A stretch of 64,000 bases of DNA from Zanthoxylum bungeanum (Eukaryota; Streptophyta; Magnoliopsida; Sapindales; Rutaceae), in NCBI GenBank assembly GCA_019454045.1, contig SKCR01001877.1, positions 1 to 64,000 of the forward strand, read 5' to 3'. Within the stretch, counting starts at the first letter, position 1; each line of letters opens with the position of its first letter. The notes under the pieces are model-generated. The model saw only the letters and a program-made list of their open reading frames with translations. It made no database searches and was not told where the DNA came from. A program made the position numbers and the translations under genes. Below, piece after piece: positions 44,375 through 55,380 of this stretch.

Positions 44375-45190
44375 TGATGAGCGACCAATATGCATATATT
44401 TTACCGCCTTTCTAGTTTAATATTTTGTGCGTTATCTTGAGATTTATGAGTGATTTGATGTTTTTTTGTTTTATTTTGTATGTTAAAATAATAACAAGAT
44501 TCAACAGAATCAACTAGGGATGAAAATGATACAATACAGTGCAAATTGGGGAAAATTCGGACTCAAAATGCGAATCCTAATGCTGGATCCCACGACGAGA
44601 CTCGCACATGATGAAAAAAGGTAGAGAGCAACCATTGCATGTGCATCGTGTTACGCTGATGAAACTCAAGGAAGTGGCGACGCTCGTAAGCGCATCGCGA
44701 CGCGGAAGATGCAGCCTCAGTTGTTCATGGATCCAATTTTTGATCAGGAAATACCCCCAGGACTTCTTATATAAGCTATAGTTCATCCTAAAACCTAAAA
44801 GAGAGTCTCATAACATATTTTGAAGCCTCCAAAGAGAATTTTGTACATGATTATCGAAAAATGCTTGTGGATATCTTACTATTGTAGGTTAATAAGTCAA
44901 ATTATTACACGATTATATGATAACCAATTCATATATATAATAATACTGGGTGGATTCATAACCCTAAATGCCTCTCTCTCATTGATTGCCTTTGGAATTT
45001 GCATAAATCATCTTTATTTTCTTTAGCATTATTTTAATTCAAATGAACTTCTAGTTAAATATCAATTAGATAACCGTAGGTAGTTAGTTCTAATAATTAG
45101 TGAAGTATGTGATATGTTCTTAGGGGATCGATACTTTTATACTACTTGAGCGATACGTGCGCTTACGCAACCTGTGAAAGTCACAATTAA
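44375..45190 (+). repeat. Athila-J 5' LTR (816 bp, internally deleted)
   Basis: Starts TGATGAGCGACC. Compared with the 3' LTR, ~440 bp are missing: GAATTTTGTACATGATTATC (44836) jumps from the equivalent of ~51388 to ~51895. TATATAAG box at 44768-44775. Confidence 0.8.
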
Positions 45191-45195
45191 GTTTT

Positions 45196-45214
45196 TGACG
45201 TCATTGTCTGGGAC
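45196..45214 (+). other. Primer-binding site, Athila-J (mutated)
   Basis: TGACGTCATTGTCTGGGAC against TGGCGCCGTTGTCGGGGAC in Athila-B. Confidence 0.75.
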
Positions 45215-45332
45215 TTATTCTAACCTTCATTATTACTTTTAAGATTAAGTATTTTACTTATTATTTAATCAATTTTTTATTTTTATTTTTATTTTGTTGT
45301 TTTAGTTCTATTTAAGGTTATTGAGCGATTAT

Positions 45333-46412
45333 ATGAGACGAATTCGAAGCTGTAAACTCATTCCGCTCGTCTAAAAATTTAGAGAAATTTACATCAGTTG
45401 AGAATAGACTTGTGAGAAAACCAAGCGGCACATCTTAACAGGAACAATCATGAACCTGAACCATTGAAAGTAACACCACCGATTCTAATTCGGGATAGGA
45501 CAATCTCAATGGTTGATGACTTCATCTCTCGTATCGTCCTGCCACAATTGCCAGAAAATACATATGACATCAAAACATGCATTCAAATGATTCAACAGTC
45601 GATGTAGTTTAGGGGTGATGTAACTAAAGATCCAAACACACACATCATCAGTTTCCTGGAAATGTACGACACATTCAATTACAACCGAGAGGTAGAAAAA
45701 ACAACGCGGCTGTGACTTTTTCCTTACTCCTTTAGAGAAAGAGCTATGAGATAGCTTCATTCACTACCCGCATGGTCCGTTATTACTTGGGCAGACCTGG
45801 CGATAAAATTTCTTGTAAAATACTTTTCCCCAACTAGGACTATAAAATTAAGAAAAGAGATCACATACTTTGTGCAGTATGACTCAAAATCCCTTTATGA
45901 GGCATATGAAAAGTACAATAGGCTATTACAGAACTGCCCTCATCACGAGATTGTCAAATAGCTACATGTATATACTTTCTATAAAGGTCTTAGTGGGATG
46001 ATGAAGTCCACAGTGGATGCAGCCGCTGGAGGTTCACTAATAGGAAAAAGGGAAAACCAAGCTTGTGATATATTGGATGAAATGACAAACAACAATTCAT
46101 TGTGGTCAACAGAAAAAAGTATGCCCCAACAAGTAGCAGGAGTTCACGAGTTCATGCTCAATATTGCTGTGAATTTCAAGCTTGACCAAATCTGAAAATT
46201 CCTAGAGGTCATGAGTATGCAGGCTATAAACAGTTTGGGTGCCGCAAGTTTAGGATATATGAAAGGACGGAAAGAGGAGCCATACGCTCAATATGGCGAG
46301 TCTGTGAAGTATGTTAACAACTTTAATTGGGCAGCCACATCCCCTATTACAACATCTACAACACTGGATAAAAAAATCACCCCAATTTTGGATGAAAAAG
46401 TCACAAAGGGGC
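45333..46412 (+). pseudogene. Athila-J gag, N-terminal and capsid relic
   Basis: Begins MRRIRS at 45333, like Athila-B. Collinear capsid segments: ISMVDDFISRIVLPQLPE, IKTCIQMIQQSM, TFNYNREVEK, LRKEITYFVQYDSKSL and FYKGLSGMMKSTVDAAAGGS (near 45998). It continues through NNNSLWSTEKS to 46195. Numerous stops and one or more frame changes occur. It is cut at 46417 by solo LTR K; the frame resumes after 48227. Confidence 0.75.
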
Positions 46413-46417
46413 ATGAC
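46413..46417 (+). repeat. Target-site duplication of solo LTR K, left copy
   Basis: ATGAC, identical to 48223-48227 and directly next to the TG start. Confidence 0.85.
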
Positions 46418-46983
46418 TGATGAGCGGAAAATCTATCACTATTTTCCGCCTCTTTTACCTAATATTTTGTTTAATTTCTCAGGTTTGATGAACGTTTTGA
46501 TGTGTTTTAGTTTATTTTATAGATAAAATAAAATCGGGACTAAATGGAATCAATCAGAAGAAAATGTGAAACAAATTAAGGTAAAAAATGGACTTTATAT
46601 TTGGATTTTAAAGGATGGAATCTTGAAATAGTGTTCTACTGAAGTACAATTTCGAAAATTTCAACTTTGCGTAATTTTCTTATTTTAGCCATAACTTTCT
46701 ATGCCGATATAGGATTGAGGTGACTCAAGTTCCAGATTAAAAAAGACTCTAAGATCTACAACTTTGATGTTCATAATAATTTCGAATTCTGATGTTTTTC
46801 ATAACCGAAATTGATAAAATATATGTAAATGTGTTATGTGTAATTATTAAAGTCATTTTCAAAACAAAAAAAAAATAAATGAAAAAAAAATGAAAATTGT
46901 CAAACTTCCACCAAACATGGAGGATTTGGTGTCATGTTTTGTGCCATGTTTGGTGGAGAAATTGGTGGAGGCAAAATTTTGCC

Positions 46984-46991
46984 TATAAATA
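46984..46991 (+). promoter_or_regulatory. TATA box, solo LTR K
   Basis: CTATAAATACCAAGCC context, identical in the Athila-B LTR. Confidence 0.6.
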
Positions 46992-47254
46992 CCAAGCCAT
47001 TTCATTTGTAAATTTCATACTTTCCTTGGTTTCTTGAATAGGAATTAAGGATTGTATCTTGTGTGTTTTATTTAGTAGTTTTGTAATGTATTTTTATTTT
47101 TAGTAGTAATAATAGTTTGTGTGTTTTTACTTTCTTTTATGTTTTATAGTTAATTTCTGTTGGGGGAAGGGTGAAACCTTTAATATGATAAGGTAGATTA
47201 ATCTCACTTAATTTATAACATGGAAATTGTAATTTTTTTATAATATGGATTAAA

Positions 47255-47395
47255 GTTGGTACCGCCTTAATGGCTGGTTTTATTTATTTGATATAATGTG
47301 ACACCGCCTATATGGTCCGTCTTTAGGTGACAGATGATTACCGCCTATATGGCTGGTTTATGGACAAATAATAACACCGTCTTTATGGCTGGTTT
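47255..47395 (+). repeat. Hairpin repeats in solo LTR K
   Basis: Four units, for example ACCGCCTTAATGGCTGGT, ACCGCCTATATGGCTGGT and ACCGTCTTTATGGCTGGT. The C-to-T change in the last keeps a G-U pair. Confidence 0.7.
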
Positions 47396-48222
47396 GACTT
47401 AAATGGGTAACACTGACAATTTTCATATTATAATAAAGTGAGATTTCTATATTCGAAATATTAAACGTGGATCTCCTAACCCCAGCATTTTATTTTTATT
47501 CTAGGGAAATGATGAAGCACATCATTTACATGTTTAATAATTGATTTAATTATATTGTGTTTAATACTTTAGTTTGTTTATTGAATCTTAAGCTTAATGT
47601 TTATGGTTTCCTGATCACCAATAAAATTGATGTGGTAAACTTAAAATGAACTTGGAAAAGAGATTTTATGTTTCAGCCTTAGATTCAATAGTTCACGATC
47701 CACATTGGGGCATGGTGACCCTTAGGTAGATTTCCTTCCAGGATAGACATATACCTGTCGGGCGGGGGTAGCCACTATTAGAACTTGAACTTAATGAATT
47801 CAGATAACATGGTTAACATAGACATATGATTAATTGGGTTATACTGGGTGTTTGCATCTGACCATCGAAAAAGGCTTTTACATATATTCGTGTTCCATGT
47901 TAACAAACTGATTTATTACATATAGATAAGAGAATCAATTCATCATTAGAATAATATTGTGTGGAATCACAACCCAAGATATTTGTGTCTTGTGTTTATT
48001 TTTCTTAATATTTTCTTTTGTGTAATTATTTATTTATTTAGCAAATCCAAATTCAACCAATCAATCAAGTAATCATTCTCTTCTCCCTCTAATTAGATAC
48101 TTGTAAATAAATAGTATCAATAATTAATAACAACAATATAAATTAAGTCCTAGTGGGAATGGTATTTTTATACTACTTGAGTGATATGTGTGCTTGCGTT
48201 ACGTGTATGATTTCACCGATCA

Positions 48223-48227
48223 ATGAC
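48223..48227 (+). repeat. Target-site duplication of solo LTR K, right copy
   Basis: ATGAC, identical to 46413-46417. Confidence 0.85.
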
Positions 48228-48780
48228 CACATGATAGATAATATATACCGCAGTAGAACAGAGAGGCCATTCAAGAGAGCAAGCCACCCTTGGAAGAGCT
48301 ACTGATGCAGATGGTGAATCGGAACAAGCTTCTCACGGAGTAGAGCATGGAAAATTCAAAAAATAATGCTAGATTAGAAGCATTAGTACAGAGCCAAGCC
48401 TCGTTTTTGAAGACAATGGAGAATCAATTGGGACAATTGGCAAGTGGGCAGAACTACAGATCATTGGGTGCCCTCCCGAGTGATACAGAACCTAATCCAA
48501 TGGGTCACAATAGTGAGTCTTGCAAGGCTATCACAGTGAACAGTGGGATTGTCATCGATAATGACATTAGGGTATGGTATCCTACAGAGAAGAAAGCCGA
48601 TCCTACCAAAGAAAATATGAGAGATGAAGAAAATAACAAAGAGGCAAGTCATACAGATTATCTACCTCCTCCATTCCATCAGAGATTGTAGTAACATAAG
48701 CTAGATAAGTAGTTCTCAAGGTTCTTAAAGATCTTCAAGAAACTACATATCAACATCTCATCCGCCAAGGTATTAAAGCA
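48228..48780 (+). pseudogene. Athila-J gag C-terminal relic
   Basis: 48347-48691 encodes MENSKNNARLEALVQSQASF, then KTMENQLGQLASGQNYRSLG and ALPSDTEPNP. This is the QLGQLA...LPSDTE signature found between capsid and protease in Athila. It ends in a stop after LPPPFHQRL. Upstream 48280-48346 encodes PLEELLMQMVNRNKLL with one stop. Confidence 0.8.
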
Positions 48781-48789
48781 GATGCCCAA

Positions 48790-49315
48790 CTGTGTGAAGT
48801 TTTTAAAGGACATCTTGTGAAAGAAAATGAATTAGGTGAGTTTGAAACTGTGGCCCTCATAGAAGAATGCAGTGCCATCAAACAGAAGAAGCTGCTCCCC
48901 AAACTGAAGGATCCATCTAGCTTTACTATACCATGCACCATCATAAACCACTACTTTGGTAAGGCTCTATGTGATTTGGGTGCTAGTATCAATCTCATGC
49001 CACTGTCTATCTACAAAAAATTGGGTTTGGGAGAGGCGTGACCAACACTGGTACATTGCAGCTAGCTAACAGATCCATCACCGACCCTCGAGGAAAAATA
49101 AAGGAATTGATAAAAATGGACAAGTTCGTCTTTCCAATAGACTTCATAATTTTGGATATTGAGGAAGGCAATGAAGTCCCCATCATCCTTAGAAGACCTT
49201 TCTTAGTAACAGGCAGAACACTGATCAATGTGCTGAAGGGTGAGCTTACCATGAGAGTGCAAGATCAAGAGGTGATCTTTCATGTTTTCAAATATATGCC
49301 ATGCCCACAATAATT
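48790..49315 (+). pseudogene. Athila-J protease relic
   Basis: 48817-49041: [20 protein letters not shown] then [20 protein letters not shown], with the DLGAS active site intact. A single-base frameshift near 49035 splits it from 49038-49313, which has LQLANRSITDPRGKI, FPIDFIILDIEEGNEVPIIL and RRPFLVTGRTLINV. The domain would be complete without the shift. Retropepsins mature Gag; here there is no Pol to release. Confidence 0.8.
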
Positions 49316-50965
49316 CCATCACCCGAATGATAGCCCTGAGGAGAGCCCACAAAATACACTAATATCAGACAAGAAAATTGAAGGAGTTCATATGTATGTT
49401 TGTGATTCCATCTCTCATGAGAATTGACCCCGTGGATGGAGTTATTTGTTGAACCGTTGATAGACCCTAGGGATAGTTCATAAGACAATCAATTCTTGCC
49501 ATCTCATGGATAGCAGATGATAATCCATGTAGCTATCCTATCTCAGAAAACTAAGTTTCCAAGGTAGACACCATGACTTACTAGGCGGTTACGTCTGGCT
49601 GAAGACGTTAAACTTGGCGCTAACTGGGAGATAACCCATACATTTGTTTACTTTTCATTTGTTTATTTTTTTAGTTTAAATTTTATTTCTTTTGTGTGAC
49701 GTTGTGTGATTGATGTGTGCATGTTTATTTATGCAGGTATTGTCACAACCTGTACAGCCTGCTTAGCTAAATTTTGACAAGAGCCACACTATAATGCAGA
49801 ATCTAGACTAAGCGACCCCCATACGATACTGTTGTTCATTTCTTTGTTCTTATTTATGGTATTTTATTATATTGGGGACAATGCATATTTTCAGTTTGGG
49901 GTTGTGTGGGTATTTCATTTGTTGTGCGGGTTTGTGTTAGTTTTACTTGCTATGCATAAAAATGAAAAAAATTGAAAAAACTTTATCCTAGGTAATGAAA
50001 CATAGTCTAATGATGAGATTGTTTGCCTTGGTATGAAATCTTGGAATGATAAGTTTCCATTTCATTTTTATCTGATGTCTGGAGTAGGTGATCTAGGTTA
50101 GACTTATAAGCACTTGACTATAGTTTTCTGTTAGTAAGAACCTAGGTAGTTGGCAAAGTGATTAGTTGAGGAAATTGTTTGACGATGATTGACCGTTTGC
50201 TTAGATGTCTATCTCAATTTTTTAGTGTTATGATGTAAGGTATGGTTGAAAAAAAAAAGAGAAAAGAAAGAAGAAAAATTTGTTGAAGAAAAAAAAGGAA
50301 GAAAGCAAAAAAAAAAAAAAAAAAAAGAAGAAGTTAAACCACCTATAATTGATGAAGCTTGAAGCTACCCATGGGCGAGTGTTAGGACCACCATGAGGAG
50401 AAATGCTACCTTAAAGGGTAGGTGTGTTGAAAAAAAAGAGAAAAAAAGAGAAAAACATACCATACTGAGCAAAAAAAGGCAGACACAAATAATTTTGAGA
50501 TATCTAGGTTGGTTTGACACATCTGAGGCAAATAATTGAGATGAAATCACTGAGTTGACTTACTTAGGATTCGAACTGTGACAGAACCTTTACATACACA
50601 CACTGTGTGTCTAACTTAGATGATTTATTCATGAACTTGGATTTAAGTTGCGTTAGGTACTTTGATTGTTCTTTGTTTTCATTTATAGGGATTCTCTGAG
50701 GACACTATTATGTGTACCTCATAAAACTGTTTTATTTTTGTGTGAATGCATGTGTGTTGAGTGATGTTTATGGGTGTCATCTCTGTAATCTATTACGAGA
50801 CTATAACTCATCCACTAGGATCACCTATGAGTTTAAAGGCTTGTTATATAGTTAAATGCAATCGTGATCCATAAGAAAGTGGCTTAGGTTAATTAGTTTT
50901 TAGTTTGTTTATTTTCAATTTTATTTTATTTCTTTTTGTTTTACTCGAGGACAAGCAAAATGTTA
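49316..50965 (+). other. Athila-J 3' region with the Tat-shared module
   Basis: No RT, integrase or env-like domain. 49605-49640 is the conserved post-coding segment. 49990-50900 is the module shared with Tat-A, including A-rich tracts (50248-50330, 50428-50450) and the 65-bp near-identical core 50357-50424. Only unconserved short ORFs occur. Confidence 0.7.
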
Positions 50966-50977
50966 AGTTTGGGGGTG
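50966..50977 (+). other. Athila-J polypurine tract
   Basis: AGTTTGGGGGTG immediately before TGATTAGCG. The AAGTTTGGGGGTGTGATTAG arrangement is typical of Athila. Confidence 0.8.
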
Positions 50978-52230
50978 TGATTAGCGACTAGTATGGAAAT
51001 ATTTTCCTACCATTATAGCTTAATGTTTTGAGCGTTATCTCAAGTTTCATGAGTGATTTGATGTATTTTGATTTTATTTTGCTGGTTAAAATAATATCAA
51101 GAGTCAACTGAATCAATTAGGGAAAATTCAGAGTCAAATTGCCCGTCTCAACGTAAGATCACAGGTCGAGATACGCACATACAGAAAAAATGGGCAGAGA
51201 GCTACCATTGCTGGCGCATCGCAAAGCCCAGCTAAGAGCATCGCGACACGGAAGTTGCTGCCATAATTCATCTCGGATCTGATTTTGATTAGGAAAGAAC
51301 CCTATGACCTCTTATATAAGCAATAGTTCATCCCAAAACCTAAAATGGAGTCTCATAACATATTTTGAAGCCTCCAAAGAGATTTTTGAGAGAAGACGAA
51401 GCACATCAAGTAAACACAACATAAAGACTCAACAACATAAAGACTCATAACATATCTCAACGGAGTTTCTTATTTCCTTTGCTTCCTTGATGTTTTGCTT
51501 ATCATTGATTATTTGTTTAGAGTTTTCGAACTTGTGTAGTAACTAAATCCTTAATCTGGGGTTATAATTAAACCCAGTATTTTGAGCTTATAAATTGATT
51601 TTTTCTTATAATCTATGTTATGCTTTAGCTTATTTATTGAATCTTGTTCTTAATGCTTCTTATTGCTTGATCACCAATAATATTGATTTGGTAATCTTAA
51701 TTAAACTTGACAAATGAATTTTAGGTTTAGTCTTAGATTCAATAGCACACAATCTCTTCTTATAGATTTCTTTACATGATAGAAATATACCTATAGGGTG
51801 TGTGTAGCCATATTTGGAACCTGATCTTCATGAATTTGGCGTCAATTAGCTGATATAAAAATGAAGTTAATTAATTTACTCTGAATATTTACACATGACC
51901 ATCAAAAGAGGCTTATGGATATCTTAGTGTTCCAGGTGAATAAGTCAAATTATTACACGAGTATAGGAAAATCAATTCATCTGTACTGGGTCGATTCACA
52001 AACCTATATGTCTCTCTTTCATGGATTGATTTTAGAATTTTCACAAATCATCTTTATTTTCTTTAGCATTAGTTTAATTCAAATCAACTTATTGTTAAAT
52101 ATCAATTAGATAACTGTAGGTAGTTAGTTCTAATAATTAGTAAAGTAAATGATAAATCATTGAGAGATCTATATTTTTTATACTACGTGAGCGATACGTG
52201 CGCTTGTGTAACATGTGAAAATCGTGATCA
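50978..52230 (+). repeat. Athila-J 3' LTR (1253 bp)
   Basis: TGATTAGCGACTAG...ATCGTGATCA. Contains TATATAAG (51313-51320) and the ACTACGTGAGCGATACGTGC end shared by Athila LTRs. The ORF at 51915-52109 has no support. Confidence 0.8.
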
Positions 52231-52430
52231 GGGCCTCACCCTTAGTATTCTTCTTTTGGCGTGCCTCACCCCAGTATTCTTCTTGTGGCAGGCCTCACGC
52301 TCACTTCTCTAATCTCGGATACTTTGGGTCTTGGAGGCACTTATCGCATGCCTCGTTTCTCGAGAGCCCTTATTCTATACTTGTTTTGTATCTATTTCCT
52401 GAAGAAAAAAAAGTTGTCATATGTATGCGT
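52231..52430 (-). repeat. Tat-I minisatellite, right part
   Basis: Continues the GGGCCTCACCCTTAGTATTC / TTCTTTTGGCGTGCCTCACC units of 44125-44374 on the far side of Athila-J, then fades out. Confidence 0.75.
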
Positions 52431-53560
52431 GTATGCATATATGTAAATGATCTATGATCGCATGCTCAATCTTCAACTTGAGAGGTTGCAGGGATCGTGA
52501 TACTTCTCTATAGAGGTATCATCAGACTTTGCATCACTTTTCTCCCCCACTATCATTTGGGGGTTCCCAAATCATCAATTTGCTTTCAATTTCTTTTTTC
52601 TCATGCAATGACTTTTCGTATGTTCTCAAATGTTTTTTTTTAAATCCTTTCTCTTTCAAAATAATAATCATTGTCTAAATTCAAACTCAATTTAAACCAA
52701 GGGTTTCACTTTCAAATGCTTCTCTGTAGGGGTGTGTGTGACTCTCATACAAAGAACTGCATGCAACCCAGATTGATTTATGTTGGTGCCAAGTGTAGAT
52801 CAGTGCTAAACATTGTAAGTAATCTTATGTCTTCCTCTGCCAAGGTAATCTAACACCTAATTAAGGATCAAACAAAATTTGTTTTAGATTTATTTTTCGT
52901 AGGGCTCATCCCTAGCTTCCTTAAGTCGTCAAATTGCTTTTTGACGCAAAGACTCCACATTTGTGATGCGAGCCCCTGGCTATCAACAATTTCACCAACT
53001 CAAGTTTCTTTGTATACTCAATGTTTGAGTTGTCATTTGACGCAAAAGTACTTGTGGGTTCACGATACTCTTGGTTACTTAATAATTCAAACAGCATAGT
53101 AGTTTTTCATGGGATTCAGCCTTCATTTTTTTCACTTTCTCCTTTCTTTTTCTTTTCTTTTTCTTATTTTCCATATTTTTCCTTTTACTTATGTCATTTC
53201 TTTAACCTAGCATCATATCAGCCTCAACTTTAGAAAATAGTTAAATAAGTGTCGAGTGTTTTGACTTCTCTGCAAGTTATGCCAACATAAATTCTTTCTA
53301 AGTATGTATTGTAACTTTAAATGCAAGTTTTAGTGTGTAATATTTATGGATAGCATTCTGTTAGTGATTCCAAAGTTTATAAATTACTTTAAGAATTTAG
53401 ACACGCTCATTTTTTATCAAGAGACAAAAGATTTCACGAAATCTATTTATTTAATCATTGAACATTCAAAAATTCAGAGTCATCTCATGAAAAAATAAAA
53501 AACAATGTTTCAAATGTGACAATTTTGAATTTGGTCACTACGAGACTTTTTCAGGATCAG
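52431..53560 (-). other. Tat-I 3' UTR
   Basis: No gene. A TGGGGGAACCCC-like imperfect palindrome lies near 52555-52570 (ATTTGGGGGTTCCC). A CT-rich run at 53128-53185 and the 52670-53050 part may be a strongly diverged version of the module shared by Tat-A and Athila-J (similar order of an A/T-rich run, GTGTTAG-like and CACACAC segments), but I cannot align it with confidence. Confidence 0.4.
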
Positions 53561-54240
53561 GAATCTGCCGGCGTCAATCAGGTTTGGATTTCATGCCTGA
53601 GGTAGGCACATCTATCCTAAAGTGATAGATCCAATTCTAGATCTGTGACATATTGGTTAATAAAGGCCTCCACCAGTGTCTTCCAGTCATCTTTCATCGT
53701 CCTTTCCAAGCTGTGGTACCATACCATCGGTGCTCTTTTTAGTGACATGCTAACATCTTTAGAACTTGGTGATTGGACAAGCCAGTGGCACTGATCATAG
53801 ACACAAATTGACGGAGGTGTATCTTGTGGCCCCGTTCCTATCGAACTTGGTCATATATGGCATTTTGAACTCGGAAGGCATATGTTCCTCAAAGGCCATG
53901 GCACTATAACCTAAGAGATCTTCATGTCTACCCTTCATATTTTGGGTAACTGACTACATTTGTTCCTTTAGCTTCTAGAGCTCAATTTTGGAATTAGCCA
54001 TCCTACCTGTAACATACTCGGCCATGTCATCATCCAAAGTTGGGATTTCTTTAGTTCCCCTATTTGCATGCTCCTCCGCCTCCTCTCACTAGTTTTATCA
54101 CTTACTGCCTGAGATGCCGTTAAGTTGGCAATATCATTAGTTAGTGTCTATAGTTGTTCTGCCATCTTATTCATAGTGGTTTCCAACTGATCTACATGAG
54201 AGCTGTCATTGCTGGAAAAATCTGAGTCTGCTAGTTATTT
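53560..54240 (-). pseudogene. Tat-I gag relic
   Basis: Minus strand, broken frames: VDQLETTMNKMAEQL (near 54200) corresponds to MDQLETNITKITKQL of Tat-E gag. Further on, VTQNMKGRHEDLLGYSAMAF and FKMPYMTKFDRNG match the Tat-E segment at ~21180-21300. It then follows the Tat-E order to ~53560, where it ends. No ORF over 60 codons survives. Confidence 0.65.
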
Positions 54241-55314
54241 TTTGACTAGTCTACCTTATGTTTTAACCTAACGAGCCGCTATGATGGTCGTATCATAAAG
54301 TATTAACATGATGCATGTATGCATGTAATGCATGAGATGCATGATGTTCTCAAACATCAACATATACCCTTTAAACTATATTCATCCCACAAACGTGGTA
54401 AGTTTATACTGTCATAGGTTTGACTTAGTTTATACAACAACGGGTGGTACATGAGCTTGTTCTCTCTTATGTTACAAAAAGTTAACCTTAGCTACTTTAT
54501 TTCAGTTCCATCGCTAAAAGACAAAGGTCGACCATTTATATAATGACTAATCCTAATATGGGAATCATGCCATTGTCTAAAAATAATGAATTAGACCCTT
54601 AGTAATCTTGGTTATTCTGGGATGGGCTTAGGAATGTTTATGAATATCCAAATAGGCAAAAATAAGGCGTACTCTTTCTGGATGAAAGCTAGTATTGGTA
54701 TCAGACTCATGTTCCAACACATTTGGAACATAACTAAATATTTTAAGCCCAACAAACTTTGCATACAGGGTTGGCCGTTGTCATTTCAAAGAATTTCGCC
54801 CAATTGTAAAACAAAATGCAAGCTTACTCCAATTGAAACGGGCCAACAAGTTTATATTCCATGGTAGATGGTTTTAAAAACATCAAATTATTAGGGGCCC
54901 AAACACAAACATAAGGGAGGCTCCTATAGGATAACAACTTTGAGTTTTTAACGTGGGCTTAAAAGGGTAAGGCTTAAGCTCTTATCGGCGAATGGTTATC
55001 AACAACTAGGTCTCCCCACCCTATGGTTCAATTGATCAAGTGAACACACTTTTTTTATACTTAAGGATATAAAAGATTGTCAACAACTAGGTCTTCTCGC
55101 CCAAAGGTTCAATCGAAGAAATTAATGCACCTTAATATCCAAGCATACGTGCCAAGAAGTGATGGTTATCCTCACATACCAATCCACCCATTGAGTGAAA
55201 GTGATTTCTCGATATGCAACTCCATCAGGGTTAAAAAGTATATGTAACAGATGAAGACATGGCTCTCCTCAATCTCGCCTTAAATACCTCAAGGCATTTT
55301 TAGGGGCTGATTCT
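54241..55314 (-). other. Tat-I 5' leader
   Basis: Collinear with the Tat-A and Tat-E leaders (AGGTCTCCCCACCC at 55009, repeated as AGGTCTTCTCGCCC at 55089; GTTAACCTTAGCTA at 54480). Contains a recognisable version of the stem-loop at 54817-54856. The plus-strand ORF 54622-54867 is fortuitous. Confidence 0.6.
54817..54856 (-). promoter_or_regulatory. Leader stem-loop, Tat-I
   Basis: On the minus strand, TATAAACTTGT and GTAAGCTTGCA pair at 9 of 11 positions around an 18-nt loop starting TGGCCC. Weaker than in A and E, but of the same size and place. Confidence 0.45.
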
Positions 55315-55334
55315 CTATCCCTAGTAAATTCTCC
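55315..55334 (-). other. Degraded PBS, Tat-I
   Basis: Minus strand TGGAGAATTTACTAGGGATA followed by GAGAATCAG, which is unchanged after the PBS in Tat-A and Tat-E. Confidence 0.55.
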
Positions 55335-55380
55335 ATCTGCAAGAGCAAAGTAGGGTTTATCGCCATGCCTATGACGTCAG

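Larger units (their letters stand above)
46418..48222 (+). mobile_element. Solo LTR K (Athila type) inside Athila-J gag
   Basis: TGATGAGCGGAAAATC...CACCGATCA, 1805 bp, flanked by perfect ATGAC duplications, with no PBS, PPT or interior. Same family as the Athila-B LTR and solo LTR G. TATA box at 46984-46991. Hairpin repeats at 47255-47395. A poly-A run lies near 46865-46890. It formed by insertion of a full element followed by recombination between its LTRs. Confidence 0.92.
44375..52230 (+). mobile_element. Athila-J: gag/protease-only Athila element inserted in Tat-I
   Basis: 5' LTR 44375-45190, PBS 45196, gag and protease (45333-49312, interrupted by solo LTR K), short 3' region, PPT, 3' LTR 50978-52230. 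RT, RNase H, integrase and env-like sequence are absent. Protease is followed within 300 bp by the GACGTTAAAC...TGGGAGATAACCC segment (~49605-49640) that normally lies downstream of the whole coding region. Flanks ATGCC (44370-44374) and GGGCC (52231-52235) agree at three of five bases. Its host array continues on both sides. Confidence 0.85.
42963..55380 (-). mobile_element. Tat-I: third Tat element, split by Athila-J, truncated at both ends
   Basis: Minus strand: 5' LTR end (55337-55380), degraded PBS (55315-55334), leader (54240-55314), gag relic (53560-54240), 3' UTR (52430-53560), minisatellites (52231-52430 and 43480-44374, split by Athila-J), PPT (43171-43184), LTR start (43168 to 42963). 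Both LTRs are cut by copia elements (F on the left, H on the right). No protease, RT or integrase is present, so it too is non-autonomous. Confidence 0.75.

Noticed and set aside
52640..53060. A third copy of the Tat/Athila shared module in Tat-I
   Set aside because: Some words appear in the right order, but too few to separate from chance in AT-rich sequence. Kept only as a remark.
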